Below, one piece after another: positions 1-5,125 of a stretch of DNA of 15,093 nt. The stretch lies in NCBI GenBank assembly GCA_028717045.1, contig JAQUON010000021.1, forward strand, positions 1-15,093. The letters are read 5' to 3'. Under the pieces are notes generated by a model, which was given only the letters and a program-made list of their open reading frames with translations, had not been told where the DNA came from and made no database searches. Position 1 is the stretch's first letter. Each line of letters begins with the position of its first letter. The DNA is from Candidatus Omnitrophota bacterium. Lineage in GTDB: Bacteria; Omnitrophota; Gorgyraeia; Gygaellales; Profunditerraquicolaceae. A program made the position numbers and the translations under genes.

Positions 1-20
1 TATCAAGGTATCCTCGGAGC

Positions 21-51
21 CATTTTTTATTTGCGCAGCAAATAAAAAATG
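21..51 (-). repeat. Perfect hairpin directly after tRNA-Val
   Basis: A 14-bp perfect inverted repeat: cattttttatttgc at 21-34, loop gca at 35-37, gcaaataaaaaatg at 38-51. Its right arm overlaps the last two bases of the encoded CCA end of tRNA-Val, so on the minus strand the hairpin begins inside the tRNA 3' end. The stem is AT-rich with a GC-rich tip and has no U-run after it, so it is not a classical intrinsic terminator. It may still act in 3'-end processing or termination (inference). Bases 1-20 beyond it show nothing recognisable. Confidence 0.6.
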
Positions 52-126
52 GTGGGCTCAAGTGGGTTCGAACCACCGACCTTTGCGATGTCAACGCAAC
101 GCTCTAACCAACTGAGCTATGAGCCC
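50..126 (-). tRNA. tRNA-Val (GAC anticodon)
   Basis: Minus-strand cloverleaf with acceptor GGGCTCA pairing with TGAGCCC, D-arm GCTCAGTTGGTTAGAGC, anticodon stem TTGCG/CGCAA around the loop TTGACAT (anticodon GAC, reading GUC and GUU), and T-arm GGTGG-TTCGAAC-CCACT with one mismatched stem pair. Discriminator A is at 53. CCA is encoded at 52-50, unlike in the two neighbouring tRNA genes. It is the last of three tRNA genes on this strand, probably co-transcribed with tRNA-Leu and tRNA-Cys. Isotype follows from the anticodon; confidence is high. Confidence 0.95.
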
Positions 127-146
127 TGATTTTTTTATTCGCGTTG

Positions 147-176
147 CTCAGCCTTAACCTCAGCCTAAGCCTTAAT
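147..176. repeat. Degenerate hexanucleotide tandem repeat
   Basis: Five consecutive hexamers in the spacer between tRNA-Val and tRNA-Leu: CTCAGC, CTTAAC, CTCAGC, CTAAGC, CTTAAT, close to a CTNARY pattern. On the minus (transcribed) strand this is a purine-rich run of RYTNAG units. No coding role is apparent: plus-strand translation gives only an alternating Leu-Ser/Leu-Asn run. The rest of the 127-201 spacer holds a T-run at 130-137 and nothing else recognised. Confidence 0.6.
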
Positions 177-201
177 CTTGTTTTCTACTTCGTACAACTA
201 C

Positions 202-284
202 TGGGCAAGGAGGGAGTTGAACCCTCACGACCTTGCGGCCAACAGATTTTAAGTCTGTCGTGTATGCCATTCCACCACTTGCCC
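202..284 (-). tRNA. tRNA-Leu (UAA anticodon)
   Basis: Minus-strand class II tRNA with a long variable arm. Acceptor GGGCAAG (284-278) pairs with CTTGCCC (209-203), discriminator A is at 202. Anticodon stem ACAGA/TCTGT encloses the loop CTTAAAA, giving anticodon TAA (UAA), which reads UUA and UUG. The variable arm includes GGCCGCAAGGTC, and the T-loop is TTCAACT with stem AGGG/CCCT. No CCA is encoded; the next minus-strand bases are GT. At 83 nt it is normal for tRNA-Leu without CCA. UUA codons are frequent in dnaN and yidC nearby. Confidence 0.95.
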
Positions 285-301
285 GATGACTTCTTAATAT
301 G

Positions 302-340
302 TCCTTTAGCCGCTCAACCAACACATTGGTGGCTAAAGGA
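302..340 (-). repeat. Interrupted stem-loop between tRNA-Cys and tRNA-Leu
   Basis: Outer arms tcctttagcc (302-311) and ggctaaagga (331-340) form a perfect 10-bp stem. Inside, accaa (317-321) and ttggt (326-330) form a second 5-bp stem with loop caca, leaving gctca (312-316) as a one-sided bulge. The element lies in the likely co-transcribed spacer between two tRNA genes. It could serve processing or be a dispersed palindromic element; function unknown. Confidence 0.55.
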
Positions 341-341
341 T

Positions 342-362
342 AAATTCCGCTTCGCGGAATTT
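342..362 (-). repeat. Perfect 9-bp hairpin just after tRNA-Cys
   Basis: aaattccgc (342-350), loop ttc (351-353), gcggaattt (354-362): a perfect inverted repeat starting two bases past the tRNA-Cys discriminator base on the minus strand. Like the hairpin after tRNA-Val it has AT-rich outer pairs and a GC-rich tip. Only three U residues end it, so it is a poor intrinsic terminator. A role in tRNA 3' processing, or membership of a dispersed palindrome family, is inference. Confidence 0.55.
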
Positions 363-363
363 G

Positions 364-435
364 AGGCGACGAGCGGATTCGAACCGCTGTATAGCTGTTT
401 TGCAGACAGCTGCCTTGCCACTTGGCTACGTCGCC
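364..435 (-). tRNA. tRNA-Cys (GCA anticodon)
   Basis: Minus-strand cloverleaf: acceptor GGCGACG (435-429) with CGTCGCC (371-365), discriminator U at 364 as is usual for tRNA-Cys, anticodon stem AGCTGT/ACAGCT around the loop CTGCAAA (anticodon GCA), and T-arm AGCGG-TTCGAAT-CCGCT. CCA is not encoded. Its first ten bases (435-426) overlap the 3' end of coaC, and tRNA positions 8-10 (TAG) supply the coaC stop codon. It must therefore be cut out of, or compete with, an mRNA that encodes coaC. Confidence 0.95.
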
Positions 436-968
436 AGGCGTTCTATCTGTTGGACAATATCGCCGATTTCTGCCAGGCACCCCGTGCCAATTTTACCGCA
501 GGCAAGCCTTCCCTTTCTCGGCTCTACAAACACATACCCCAGCGCCTGCAGTTTCTTGATATTTGCCTGCACGATTGCATTGCGGTACATGCCTTCATTC
601 ATTGCCGGGCACAAGAGCACGGGAGCTTTTGTCGCAGCCACTACGCAGGTCAACATATCATCGCAGATACCGGAGGAAATTTTGCCTATACAATTTGCGG
701 TAGCCGGCGCAATCGCAACCACGTCTGCCTGCTCTGCCAGGCTGATATGTTCGATTTCCCAGGCACCCGGCTCGTCAAAAAGGCTTACGTATACCTTGTT
801 GCCGGAAAGGCTCTGAAAGACAATCGGCCTAATCAACTCCTCGGCCTCCTGCGTCATCACTACGCTGACTATAAAGCCCTTTTCTTTAAGCCTGCGAACG
901 AGATCGCAGGCCTTATAGAGCGCAATGCTGGCGGTTACTCCCAGGATAATATGTCTATTTTTTTTCAT
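426..968 (-). CDS. coaC: Phosphopantothenoylcysteine decarboxylase, stand-alone CoaC
   Basis: A flavoprotein of 180 aa that decarboxylates 4'-phosphopantothenoylcysteine to 4'-phosphopantetheine in coenzyme A synthesis. It carries the HFCD-family landmarks: N-terminal GVTASIALYK (10-19) for FMN binding, the catalytic His at H74 (IEHISL), PATAN at 88-92, a PAMNEGMY form of the PxMNxxMW motif at 121-128 (Asn124), and the mobile-flap ACG motif with the active Cys at C157. The flap reads GTGCL where many family members have GxGR(M/L). Most bacteria fuse this to a CoaB ligase domain of about 220 aa; here the protein ends after CoaC, so CoaB must be elsewhere. Start ATG at 968 lies 17 nt after rpoZ and has no clear Shine-Dalgarno sequence. 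The stop TAG falls inside tRNA-Cys. Confidence 0.92.
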   Translation of the reverse strand: MKKNRHIILGVTASIALYKACDLVRRLKEKGFIVSVVMTQEAEELIRPIVFQSLSGNKVYVSLFDEPGAWEIEHISLAEQADVVAIAPATANCIGKISSGICDDMLTCVVAATKAPVLLCPAMNEGMYRNAIVQANIKKLQALGYVFVEPRKGRLACGKIGTGCLAEIGDIVQQIERLAT

Positions 969-985
969 AAAAGGGCTTTGGTTTT

Positions 986-1195
986 TTATTTCGCCGCTGC
1001 GCTTTTCTTACACTTTACTTTTCCTTCGGCAATCTCCTGCAGCGCAAGAATAGAAGGCTTGACCGACGCGCTGCCTTCTACGAGTTTCGGCTGCCCCTCT
1101 GCAATCTCTAAGGCCCGACTTGACGCCAATACCACCAACTTGTATACAGAACCCTTGCTGTTTTCGAGTAATTTCTCCAATGCAATATCTTTCAT
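986..1195 (-). CDS. rpoZ: DNA-directed RNA polymerase subunit omega
   Basis: A 69-aa omega subunit, which helps assemble RNA polymerase by clamping the beta-prime subunit. The conserved core is visible: YKLVVLASSRALEIAEG (18-34) corresponds to the RFxLVxxAxxRAxxL motif, with Tyr in place of the usual Arg-Phe start, and KPSILALQEIAEGKV (46-60) to the KPxxxALxEIxxGK motif. It is shorter than E. coli omega (91 aa) but similar to many compact versions, ending in a Lys/Ala tail. Start ATG at 1195 overlaps the gmk stop as ATGA and has a good Shine-Dalgarno GAGGTG (1208-1203) 7 nt upstream. The order yicC-gmk-rpoZ-coaC matches a widespread bacterial cluster, supporting the call. Confidence 0.92.
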   Translation of the reverse strand: MKDIALEKLLENSKGSVYKLVVLASSRALEIAEGQPKLVEGSASVKPSILALQEIAEGKVKCKKSAAAK

Positions 1196-1806
1196 GTGCG
1201 TACACCTCGTTTATTCCTTACGGCTTGCGCCGAAAGTTCTTTTTTAATTATTGTGCGCAGGGCCGCGATGGCCTTGCCAAGATCCTTATTCACAATCCGA
1301 TACTCGTAATGCCTGGAGGCGCGAACCTCTTCTTCGGCAAGTGCGAGCCGCTGCTCAATCTCTTTTGCCCCTGTCCTGCTGCACCGTTTTTGTATACGTT
1401 CAGGGAGTAATTTCAGTGAAAGAGGCATTACAAAAATCGACACGGAGTTTTTAGGATACAGCTCCCTTACCCTGCGCGCCCCTTTTATGTCGAGACACAG
1501 CAGGAGCCCTGATTTTGCCGAGTATTTGTCTGAGAAGAATGTTGTGGGCGTTCCGTAATAATAACCTAAATATTCCGTCCATTCAAGCAGTTTTTTCGAC
1601 CTTAATTTCTCTTGGAATTCTTGTGCGGTGATAAAATAATAGTCCCTGCCGTTCTTCTCTCCCGAGCGTTTTGGCCGGGTCGTGTAAGACACTGAGCGGG
1701 CGAGCTTCCTGCGTAACAGCCTGTCGGAAAGGATGCCTTTAAGAAGCGTAGTCTTGCCTGAACCGGAAGGCCCGGAAATAACAAATATGGTCTTGGGTAT
1801 GCTCAT
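1192..1806 (-). CDS. gmk: Guanylate kinase
   Basis: Cytoplasmic kinase that phosphorylates GMP (and dGMP) to GDP with ATP. The 204-aa product has the P-loop GPSGSGKTT at 12-20, followed by the GMP-binding segment SVSYTTRPKRSGE and YYGT, then LDIKGARRV (the usual DIxxQGA region), and a lid region rich in Arg. I chose ATG at 1806 because MSIPKTIFVISGPSG matches the family N-terminus and gives a normal length (E. coli 207 aa). An upstream in-frame TTG at 1833 would add nine residues and overlap yicC. Neither start has a convincing Shine-Dalgarno sequence, so translation may be coupled to yicC, whose stop is 19 nt upstream. The stop overlaps the rpoZ start by 4 nt. Confidence 0.93.
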   Translation of the reverse strand: MSIPKTIFVISGPSGSGKTTLLKGILSDRLLRRKLARSVSYTTRPKRSGEKNGRDYYFITAQEFQEKLRSKKLLEWTEYLGYYYGTPTTFFSDKYSAKSGLLLCLDIKGARRVRELYPKNSVSIFVMPLSLKLLPERIQKRCSRTGAKEIEQRLALAEEEVRASRHYEYRIVNKDLGKAIAALRTIIKKELSAQAVRNKRGVRT

Positions 1807-1825
1807 TGTGCAACCGAAGCGGATA

Positions 1826-2650
1826 CTACTCAATATTCTGCAATTGTTCCCTGATTTTTTCGATTTCGCTCTTTGCCTCGATAACCCTTGAGGTAATCAA
1901 CATGTCGAATGATTTTGCGCCTGTTGTGTTTATCTCCCGCTGCATCTCCTGGGCGATGAAATCGAGTTCTTTGCCTTTTGGCCCCGCATCCCTCATGATA
2001 CGCATAAAATTTCTTATGTGGAACTCTACCCGTTGCAATTCTTCAGAGATGTCGGATTCTTTCAAAAAATTTTCTTTTTCTTCGTCAGAAAGAAATCCCT
2101 CCACCTTAGCCGCAACCGCTTTTTTAAAGCGGCTCCCAATGCGCTCTACCAACACACGTATACATCTTAGCCGCGCCAGAAGATATGCCGCTAACGCGGC
2201 CCCTTCTCTTTTGCGCGATGCAACGAGACTCGCAAGCGCTTCGGTAACGAGCCTCTTAAGTGCCGGCCATTTCTTGCGTAATAGCGCCTTATTGTCGGCC
2301 AGGGAAACAACGCCCGGCAAACTGACTAATGTACCCAAAGAAACCTCGTCCTTACAATGCGTATAGCGCCTTATATACTGCAGGCTCGACATGTAATCTT
2401 TCAGTAATTGTGTATTCGTAAACACGCTTTTTGATTTCCCGCCGGTGAGCGATATCATACACAAAATCCTCCCCCGCTTTACGCGCGCCTCTATTACCTT
2501 TTTGATCTTCTCCTCTAACCAAGACATCCCTTCCGGCAATCGAGAGATTATTTCCGAAGATTTATGATTTATGCTTTTTATTTCGACATAGACCCTGCCC
2601 AATTCTTTTATCTCTGCTTCCCTGCTGCCAAAACCGGTCATACTCTGCAT
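1826..2650 (-). CDS. yicC: YicC/YloC family endoribonuclease
   Basis: A 274-aa protein of the YicC/YloC family, known from E. coli and Bacillus work as an endoribonuclease linked to small-RNA turnover. The N-terminal signature SMTGFGSRE (3-11) and NHKSSEIISRLPEG are visible. The C-terminal DUF1732 region is well conserved: SDISEELQRVEFHIRNF, GKELDFIAQEMQREINT and SEIEKIREQLQNIE at the very end. In the N-terminal NHR motif, Lys replaces Arg. ATG at 2650 was chosen because it has a Shine-Dalgarno AAGGGG about 6 nt upstream and gives the family-typical MQSMTGFG start; a longer frame to 2728 would overlap ndk. It lies 13 nt after ndk and leads the yicC-gmk-rpoZ-coaC block common in many phyla. 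Confidence 0.92.
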   Translation of the reverse strand: MQSMTGFGSREAEIKELGRVYVEIKSINHKSSEIISRLPEGMSWLEEKIKKVIEARVKRGRILCMISLTGGKSKSVFTNTQLLKDYMSSLQYIRRYTHCKDEVSLGTLVSLPGVVSLADNKALLRKKWPALKRLVTEALASLVASRKREGAALAAYLLARLRCIRVLVERIGSRFKKAVAAKVEGFLSDEEKENFLKESDISEELQRVEFHIRNFMRIMRDAGPKGKELDFIAQEMQREINTTGAKSFDMLITSRVIEAKSEIEKIREQLQNIE

Positions 2651-2663
2651 GCGCAACCCCTTT

Positions 2664-3167
2664 TTATGCCCAGACAGTATGCGTGCACTTGTCGATGGTT
2701 GTTTTCTTGACGGGATAAAGGTCCACAATCACCTCGTCGGGAGTAAACCACAGCTTAATTTCACGCTCTGCCTCGTCTTTATTTGAAGAAACGTGTATTA
2801 CGTTTTCGTAAAGGCCCGAGGTCGTGATTCTGCCGTAAGAGCCCCTAATTGACGTCGGATCCGCCTCTTCTGGATTAGTGGCACCTGCCAGCTGTCTGCA
2901 CTTAGTAATTGCGTTTTCCCCCCAATACACAAGTGCCATCACCTTCCTGCGGTTATGTTTTTCCCCGCATATGTATTCAATCAACTCCTTAAAAAAGGGC
3001 TTATCTTTAAGGTGCTTGTAGTGCTCCGTCGCAAGCTCCTTGTTCACTTTCACAATTTTTGCTGCCATGATCTCTAGTTTTGTTTCAGATAAACGAGTCA
3101 AGATATTGCCGGTCAGCGATTTTTTTAAGCCGTCTGGTTTGATCAGTATAAGTGTTGCCTCGTTCAT
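2664..3167 (-). CDS. ndk: Nucleoside-diphosphate kinase, long variant
   Basis: Transfers the gamma phosphate of NTPs to NDPs through a phosphohistidine, balancing nucleotide pools. Landmarks in the 167-aa product: LILIKPDG near the start (Lys10), PFFKELIEYI, RQLAGATNPEEADPTSIRGSYG for nucleotide binding, and active-site ENVIHVSSN with His125, then AEREIKLWF. It is longer than the usual 135-150 aa, with extra residues after EYICGEKHNRRK, an insertion before the catalytic His, and about 20 extra C-terminal residues, a layout resembling archaeal-type enzymes. The catalytic signature is HVSS rather than the usual HGSD or HASD. ATG at 3167 is preferred: it has a Shine-Dalgarno GGGTGA, formed by the last codons of parB, 5 nt upstream. 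GTG at 3176 is an alternative. It bridges parAB and yicC. Confidence 0.92.
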   Translation of the reverse strand: MNEATLILIKPDGLKKSLTGNILTRLSETKLEIMAAKIVKVNKELATEHYKHLKDKPFFKELIEYICGEKHNRRKVMALVYWGENAITKCRQLAGATNPEEADPTSIRGSYGRITTSGLYENVIHVSSNKDEAEREIKLWFTPDEVIVDLYPVKKTTIDKCTHTVWA

Positions 3168-3172
3168 ATTGC

Positions 3173-4018
3173 TCACCCGCCTTTCAATAACGCGACAATG
3201 CGCTGCAAATCCTCATCGGAATAAAATTCGATTTGTATGTGCCCGCGTTTTTTCTGCCTTACAACCCTTACCCTAGTTGCCAAAGCCTGCTGCAGTTGTG
3301 CTTCCATAAGGGATACAAAAGGATCTTTACCGGTAGTTATTTTTTTTCCTGCCGCTTTCCTGGGCCTTTTTGCCCGGATTAAGTTTTCCAGTTCTCTTAC
3401 CGATAATCCTCTTGCAATCACTGCCTGGCTTAATACTCGCTGGTCATTAGGGTCCTGTACCTCTAATATCGCCTTTCCGTGCGCAAATGTTATTCTTCCT
3501 TTTTTAATTTCTTCTTGAATTTCTTGTGGTAACTTCAATATTCTCAATAGGTTAGCAATAGTTGCCCTTGATTTTCCTAACGCTTCGCTTATTTTTTCCT
3601 GCGTCACTTGAAATTTATCAATCAGGTATTGATACGCGTGCGCTTCTTCAATTGGATTAAGGTTTTGTCTTTGGACATTTTCAATCAATGAAAGTTCCAG
3701 TGAGTTCTGGTCCTCAAGATTCTTGATGATCACAGGTATTTCCTTGAAATGCAGCTGGACAGCTGCGCGAAGCCTTCGTTCTCCGGCAATCAATTCATAA
3801 TAATCGCCTTTAGGCCTTACCAACACAGGCTGAATAATCCCTTTTTCTTTGATGGAATGCACCAGGCTTTCCATTTCTTCCGCATCAAAATACTCCCGGG
3901 GTTGTAAAGGGTTTGGCCTGACTTTTTCAATAGGCACTTGTAGCAATTGTTCGGAGCCGTGTATTTCCTTTTCAGGAATCAACGCGCTGATCCCCTTGCC
4001 TAGTGCTTTCCTCTCCAT
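3173..4018 (-). CDS. parB: Chromosome-partitioning protein ParB
   Basis: CTP-dependent DNA clamp that loads at parS and spreads to build the origin segregation complex. The 281-aa product has a basic N-terminal tail with ALGKGISALIP (5-15), typical of chromosomal ParB for contacting ParA, then QVPIEKVRPNPLQPR (27-41). The CTP-binding GERRLRA box is at 79-85, LIENVQRQNL at 111-120, and a helix-turn-helix at about 139-165 (TQEKISEALGKSRATIANLL). The C-terminal dimerisation domain ends LQRIVALLKGG. Start ATG at 4018 has a Shine-Dalgarno AGGAG overlapping the parA stop and lies 11 nt after it. A candidate parS lies 0.85 kb upstream, before parA. Confidence 0.96.
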   Translation of the reverse strand: MERKALGKGISALIPEKEIHGSEQLLQVPIEKVRPNPLQPREYFDAEEMESLVHSIKEKGIIQPVLVRPKGDYYELIAGERRLRAAVQLHFKEIPVIIKNLEDQNSLELSLIENVQRQNLNPIEEAHAYQYLIDKFQVTQEKISEALGKSRATIANLLRILKLPQEIQEEIKKGRITFAHGKAILEVQDPNDQRVLSQAVIARGLSVRELENLIRAKRPRKAAGKKITTGKDPFVSLMEAQLQQALATRVRVVRQKKRGHIQIEFYSDEDLQRIVALLKGG

Positions 4019-4029
4019 GACACACTCTC

Positions 4030-4842
4030 CTATTTTTGAGAAATTTGTTCGTTCGGGTAAGCCGTCTCGCCTTCCTCTGTGGTTGCTAATCCTAACATTT
4101 CGCTTGCCAGTTCCTCATACTTTTTTGCACCGATTGAGTCTTTGTCGTAAAACGCCACCGGTTTGCCAAAACTAGGCGCTTCCCCAAGCCTTATATTGCG
4201 AGGGATAATCGTCTCATATACCTTATTTTTAAAATATGCCCTTATTTCCTGGATCACTTCCCTGCTCAGATTGGTACGGAAATCAGCCATAGTAAGAAAG
4301 ACGCCCTCAATTTCCAGTTTTGGGTTTAGATTGTTTTTCACCAAATTAAAAGTATTCATGAGCTGCGTTACTCCTTCTAGGGCGTAAAACTCGCATTGTA
4401 CGGGGATGAGTATTGAATCGGCAGCGCAAATCGCATTTATAGTTAAAAGACCGAGGGAAGGCGGAGAATCAATGAAAATAAAATCAAAGGTATCAATAAT
4501 ATCTGCTATTGACTTTTTTAACCTAAATTCTCGAGCCAAGGCGCCCACTAATTCAATTTCCGCTCCGGTAAGGTCCAAATTAGCTGGAGCCAAAATTAGA
4601 TTGGCTACCTGTGTAGTTTTAAAGATTTCTTGGATATTGGTTTCTTCGAGAAGAATATGGTAAGTGCTCTTGTCAACGTGGTGTTTGTCTACGCCTAACC
4701 CACTAGTCGCATTTGCCTGGGGATCTAAGTCTACCAAGAGAACTTTTCTCCCTTTTATAGCGAAATAAGTAGCCAGGTTAACCGCTGAGGTGGTTTTTCC
4801 GGTCCCGCCTTTCTGATTACAAATCGTAATAACTTTACCCAT
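4030..4842 (-). CDS. parA: Chromosome-partitioning ATPase ParA (Soj)
   Basis: A 270-aa deviant-Walker ATPase that forms a nucleoid-bound gradient along which ParB-parS complexes move. It has the Walker A box KGGTGKTT at 11-18 with the signature Lys11 and Lys16, VLLVDLDPQANATSGLG (34-50) as switch I, and Walker B FIFIDSPPSLG (121-131). The family motif near PRNIRLGEAPSFGKP (214-228) is present. The length and lack of an N-terminal DNA-binding domain fit chromosomal Soj-type ParA rather than plasmid ParA. Start ATG at 4842 has no obvious Shine-Dalgarno sequence. The upstream 67-nt gap to jag holds a sigma-70-like promoter and a parS-like site. Confidence 0.96.
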   Translation of the reverse strand: MGKVITICNQKGGTGKTTSAVNLATYFAIKGRKVLLVDLDPQANATSGLGVDKHHVDKSTYHILLEETNIQEIFKTTQVANLILAPANLDLTGAEIELVGALAREFRLKKSIADIIDTFDFIFIDSPPSLGLLTINAICAADSILIPVQCEFYALEGVTQLMNTFNLVKNNLNPKLEIEGVFLTMADFRTNLSREVIQEIRAYFKNKVYETIIPRNIRLGEAPSFGKPVAFYDKDSIGAKKYEELASEMLGLATTEEGETAYPNEQISQK

Positions 4843-4864
4843 TGTAATTTATAGAGTTACAAAA

Positions 4865-4880
4865 TGTTCCACGCGGAACA
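4865..4880. promoter_or_regulatory. parS-like centromere site
   Basis: tgttccacgcggaaca, a near-perfect 16-bp palindrome (tgttcc-acgc-ggaaca). It differs from the palindromic version TGTTCCACGTGGAACA at one central base, and from the classical parS TGTTTCACGTGAAACA at three. It lies 22 bp upstream of the parA start, in the standard position for an origin-proximal parS. It overlaps the predicted start point of the parAB promoter, so bound ParB could repress parAB (inference). Confidence 0.88.
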
Positions 4881-4883
4881 ATT

Positions 4884-4913
4884 ATATTATTGCGAAAATA
4901 GAGAAAAAGTCAA
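4884..4913 (-). promoter_or_regulatory. Predicted sigma-70 promoter of the parAB operon
   Basis: On the minus strand: -35 TTGACT (4913-4908), 18-nt spacer, -10 TAATAT (4889-4884). A perfect TATAAT also sits at 4886-4881, but with 21-nt spacing from the same -35. Transcription would start near 4877, inside the parS-like site. The -35 overlaps the jag stop codon. No terminator separates jag from this promoter, so readthrough from the rpmH promoter is also possible. Confidence 0.65.
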
Positions 4914-5125
4914 GAAATTTCTTGTTTTGATAATAAACTTACCTTGACTTTAGCTGGCTTTGCGCCAGCCATGCCAAAAAGGCCTTTTTCTTCCTCGGAT
5001 AAAACCTCGACCTTAACCTGATTACGCTTTAATTTCAATTTATCAAGGGCTTTCTGGATAGCTTCTTCTACTGTCTTCCCCTCAACCTCAATACTAATTT
5101 TTTGCTTATGCATGGGTTTTGGCAT
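4910..5125 (-). CDS. Jag N-terminal-domain-only protein
   Basis: A 71-aa protein matching only the N-terminal Jag domain: ISIEVEGKTVEEAIQKALDKL (10-30), followed by VKVEVLSEEEKGLFGMAGAKPAKVKV. Full Jag/KhpB proteins carry KH and R3H RNA-binding domains after this and run to about 200 aa or more; both are missing. The stop TGA is clean and followed at once by the parAB promoter, so this looks like a stable short form rather than a sequencing break. Position after yidC is the normal jag location. ATG at 5125 overlaps yidC by 20 nt; ATG at 5113 (overlap 8 nt) is equally plausible, and neither has a strong Shine-Dalgarno sequence. Confidence 0.8.
   Translation of the reverse strand: MPKPMHKQKISIEVEGKTVEEAIQKALDKLKLKRNQVKVEVLSEEEKGLFGMAGAKPAKVKVSLLSKQEIS

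Noticed and set aside
1..20. Possible end of another gene or tRNA at the window edge
   Set aside because: Twenty bases do not show a D-arm, T-arm or a readable coding frame; nothing can be supported.
144..1247. Long plus-strand open frame (367 aa) opposite the tRNA genes, coaC and rpoZ
   Set aside because: It runs through tRNA-Leu and tRNA-Cys and lies antisense to two well-recognised genes; its translation shows no protein-family pattern.
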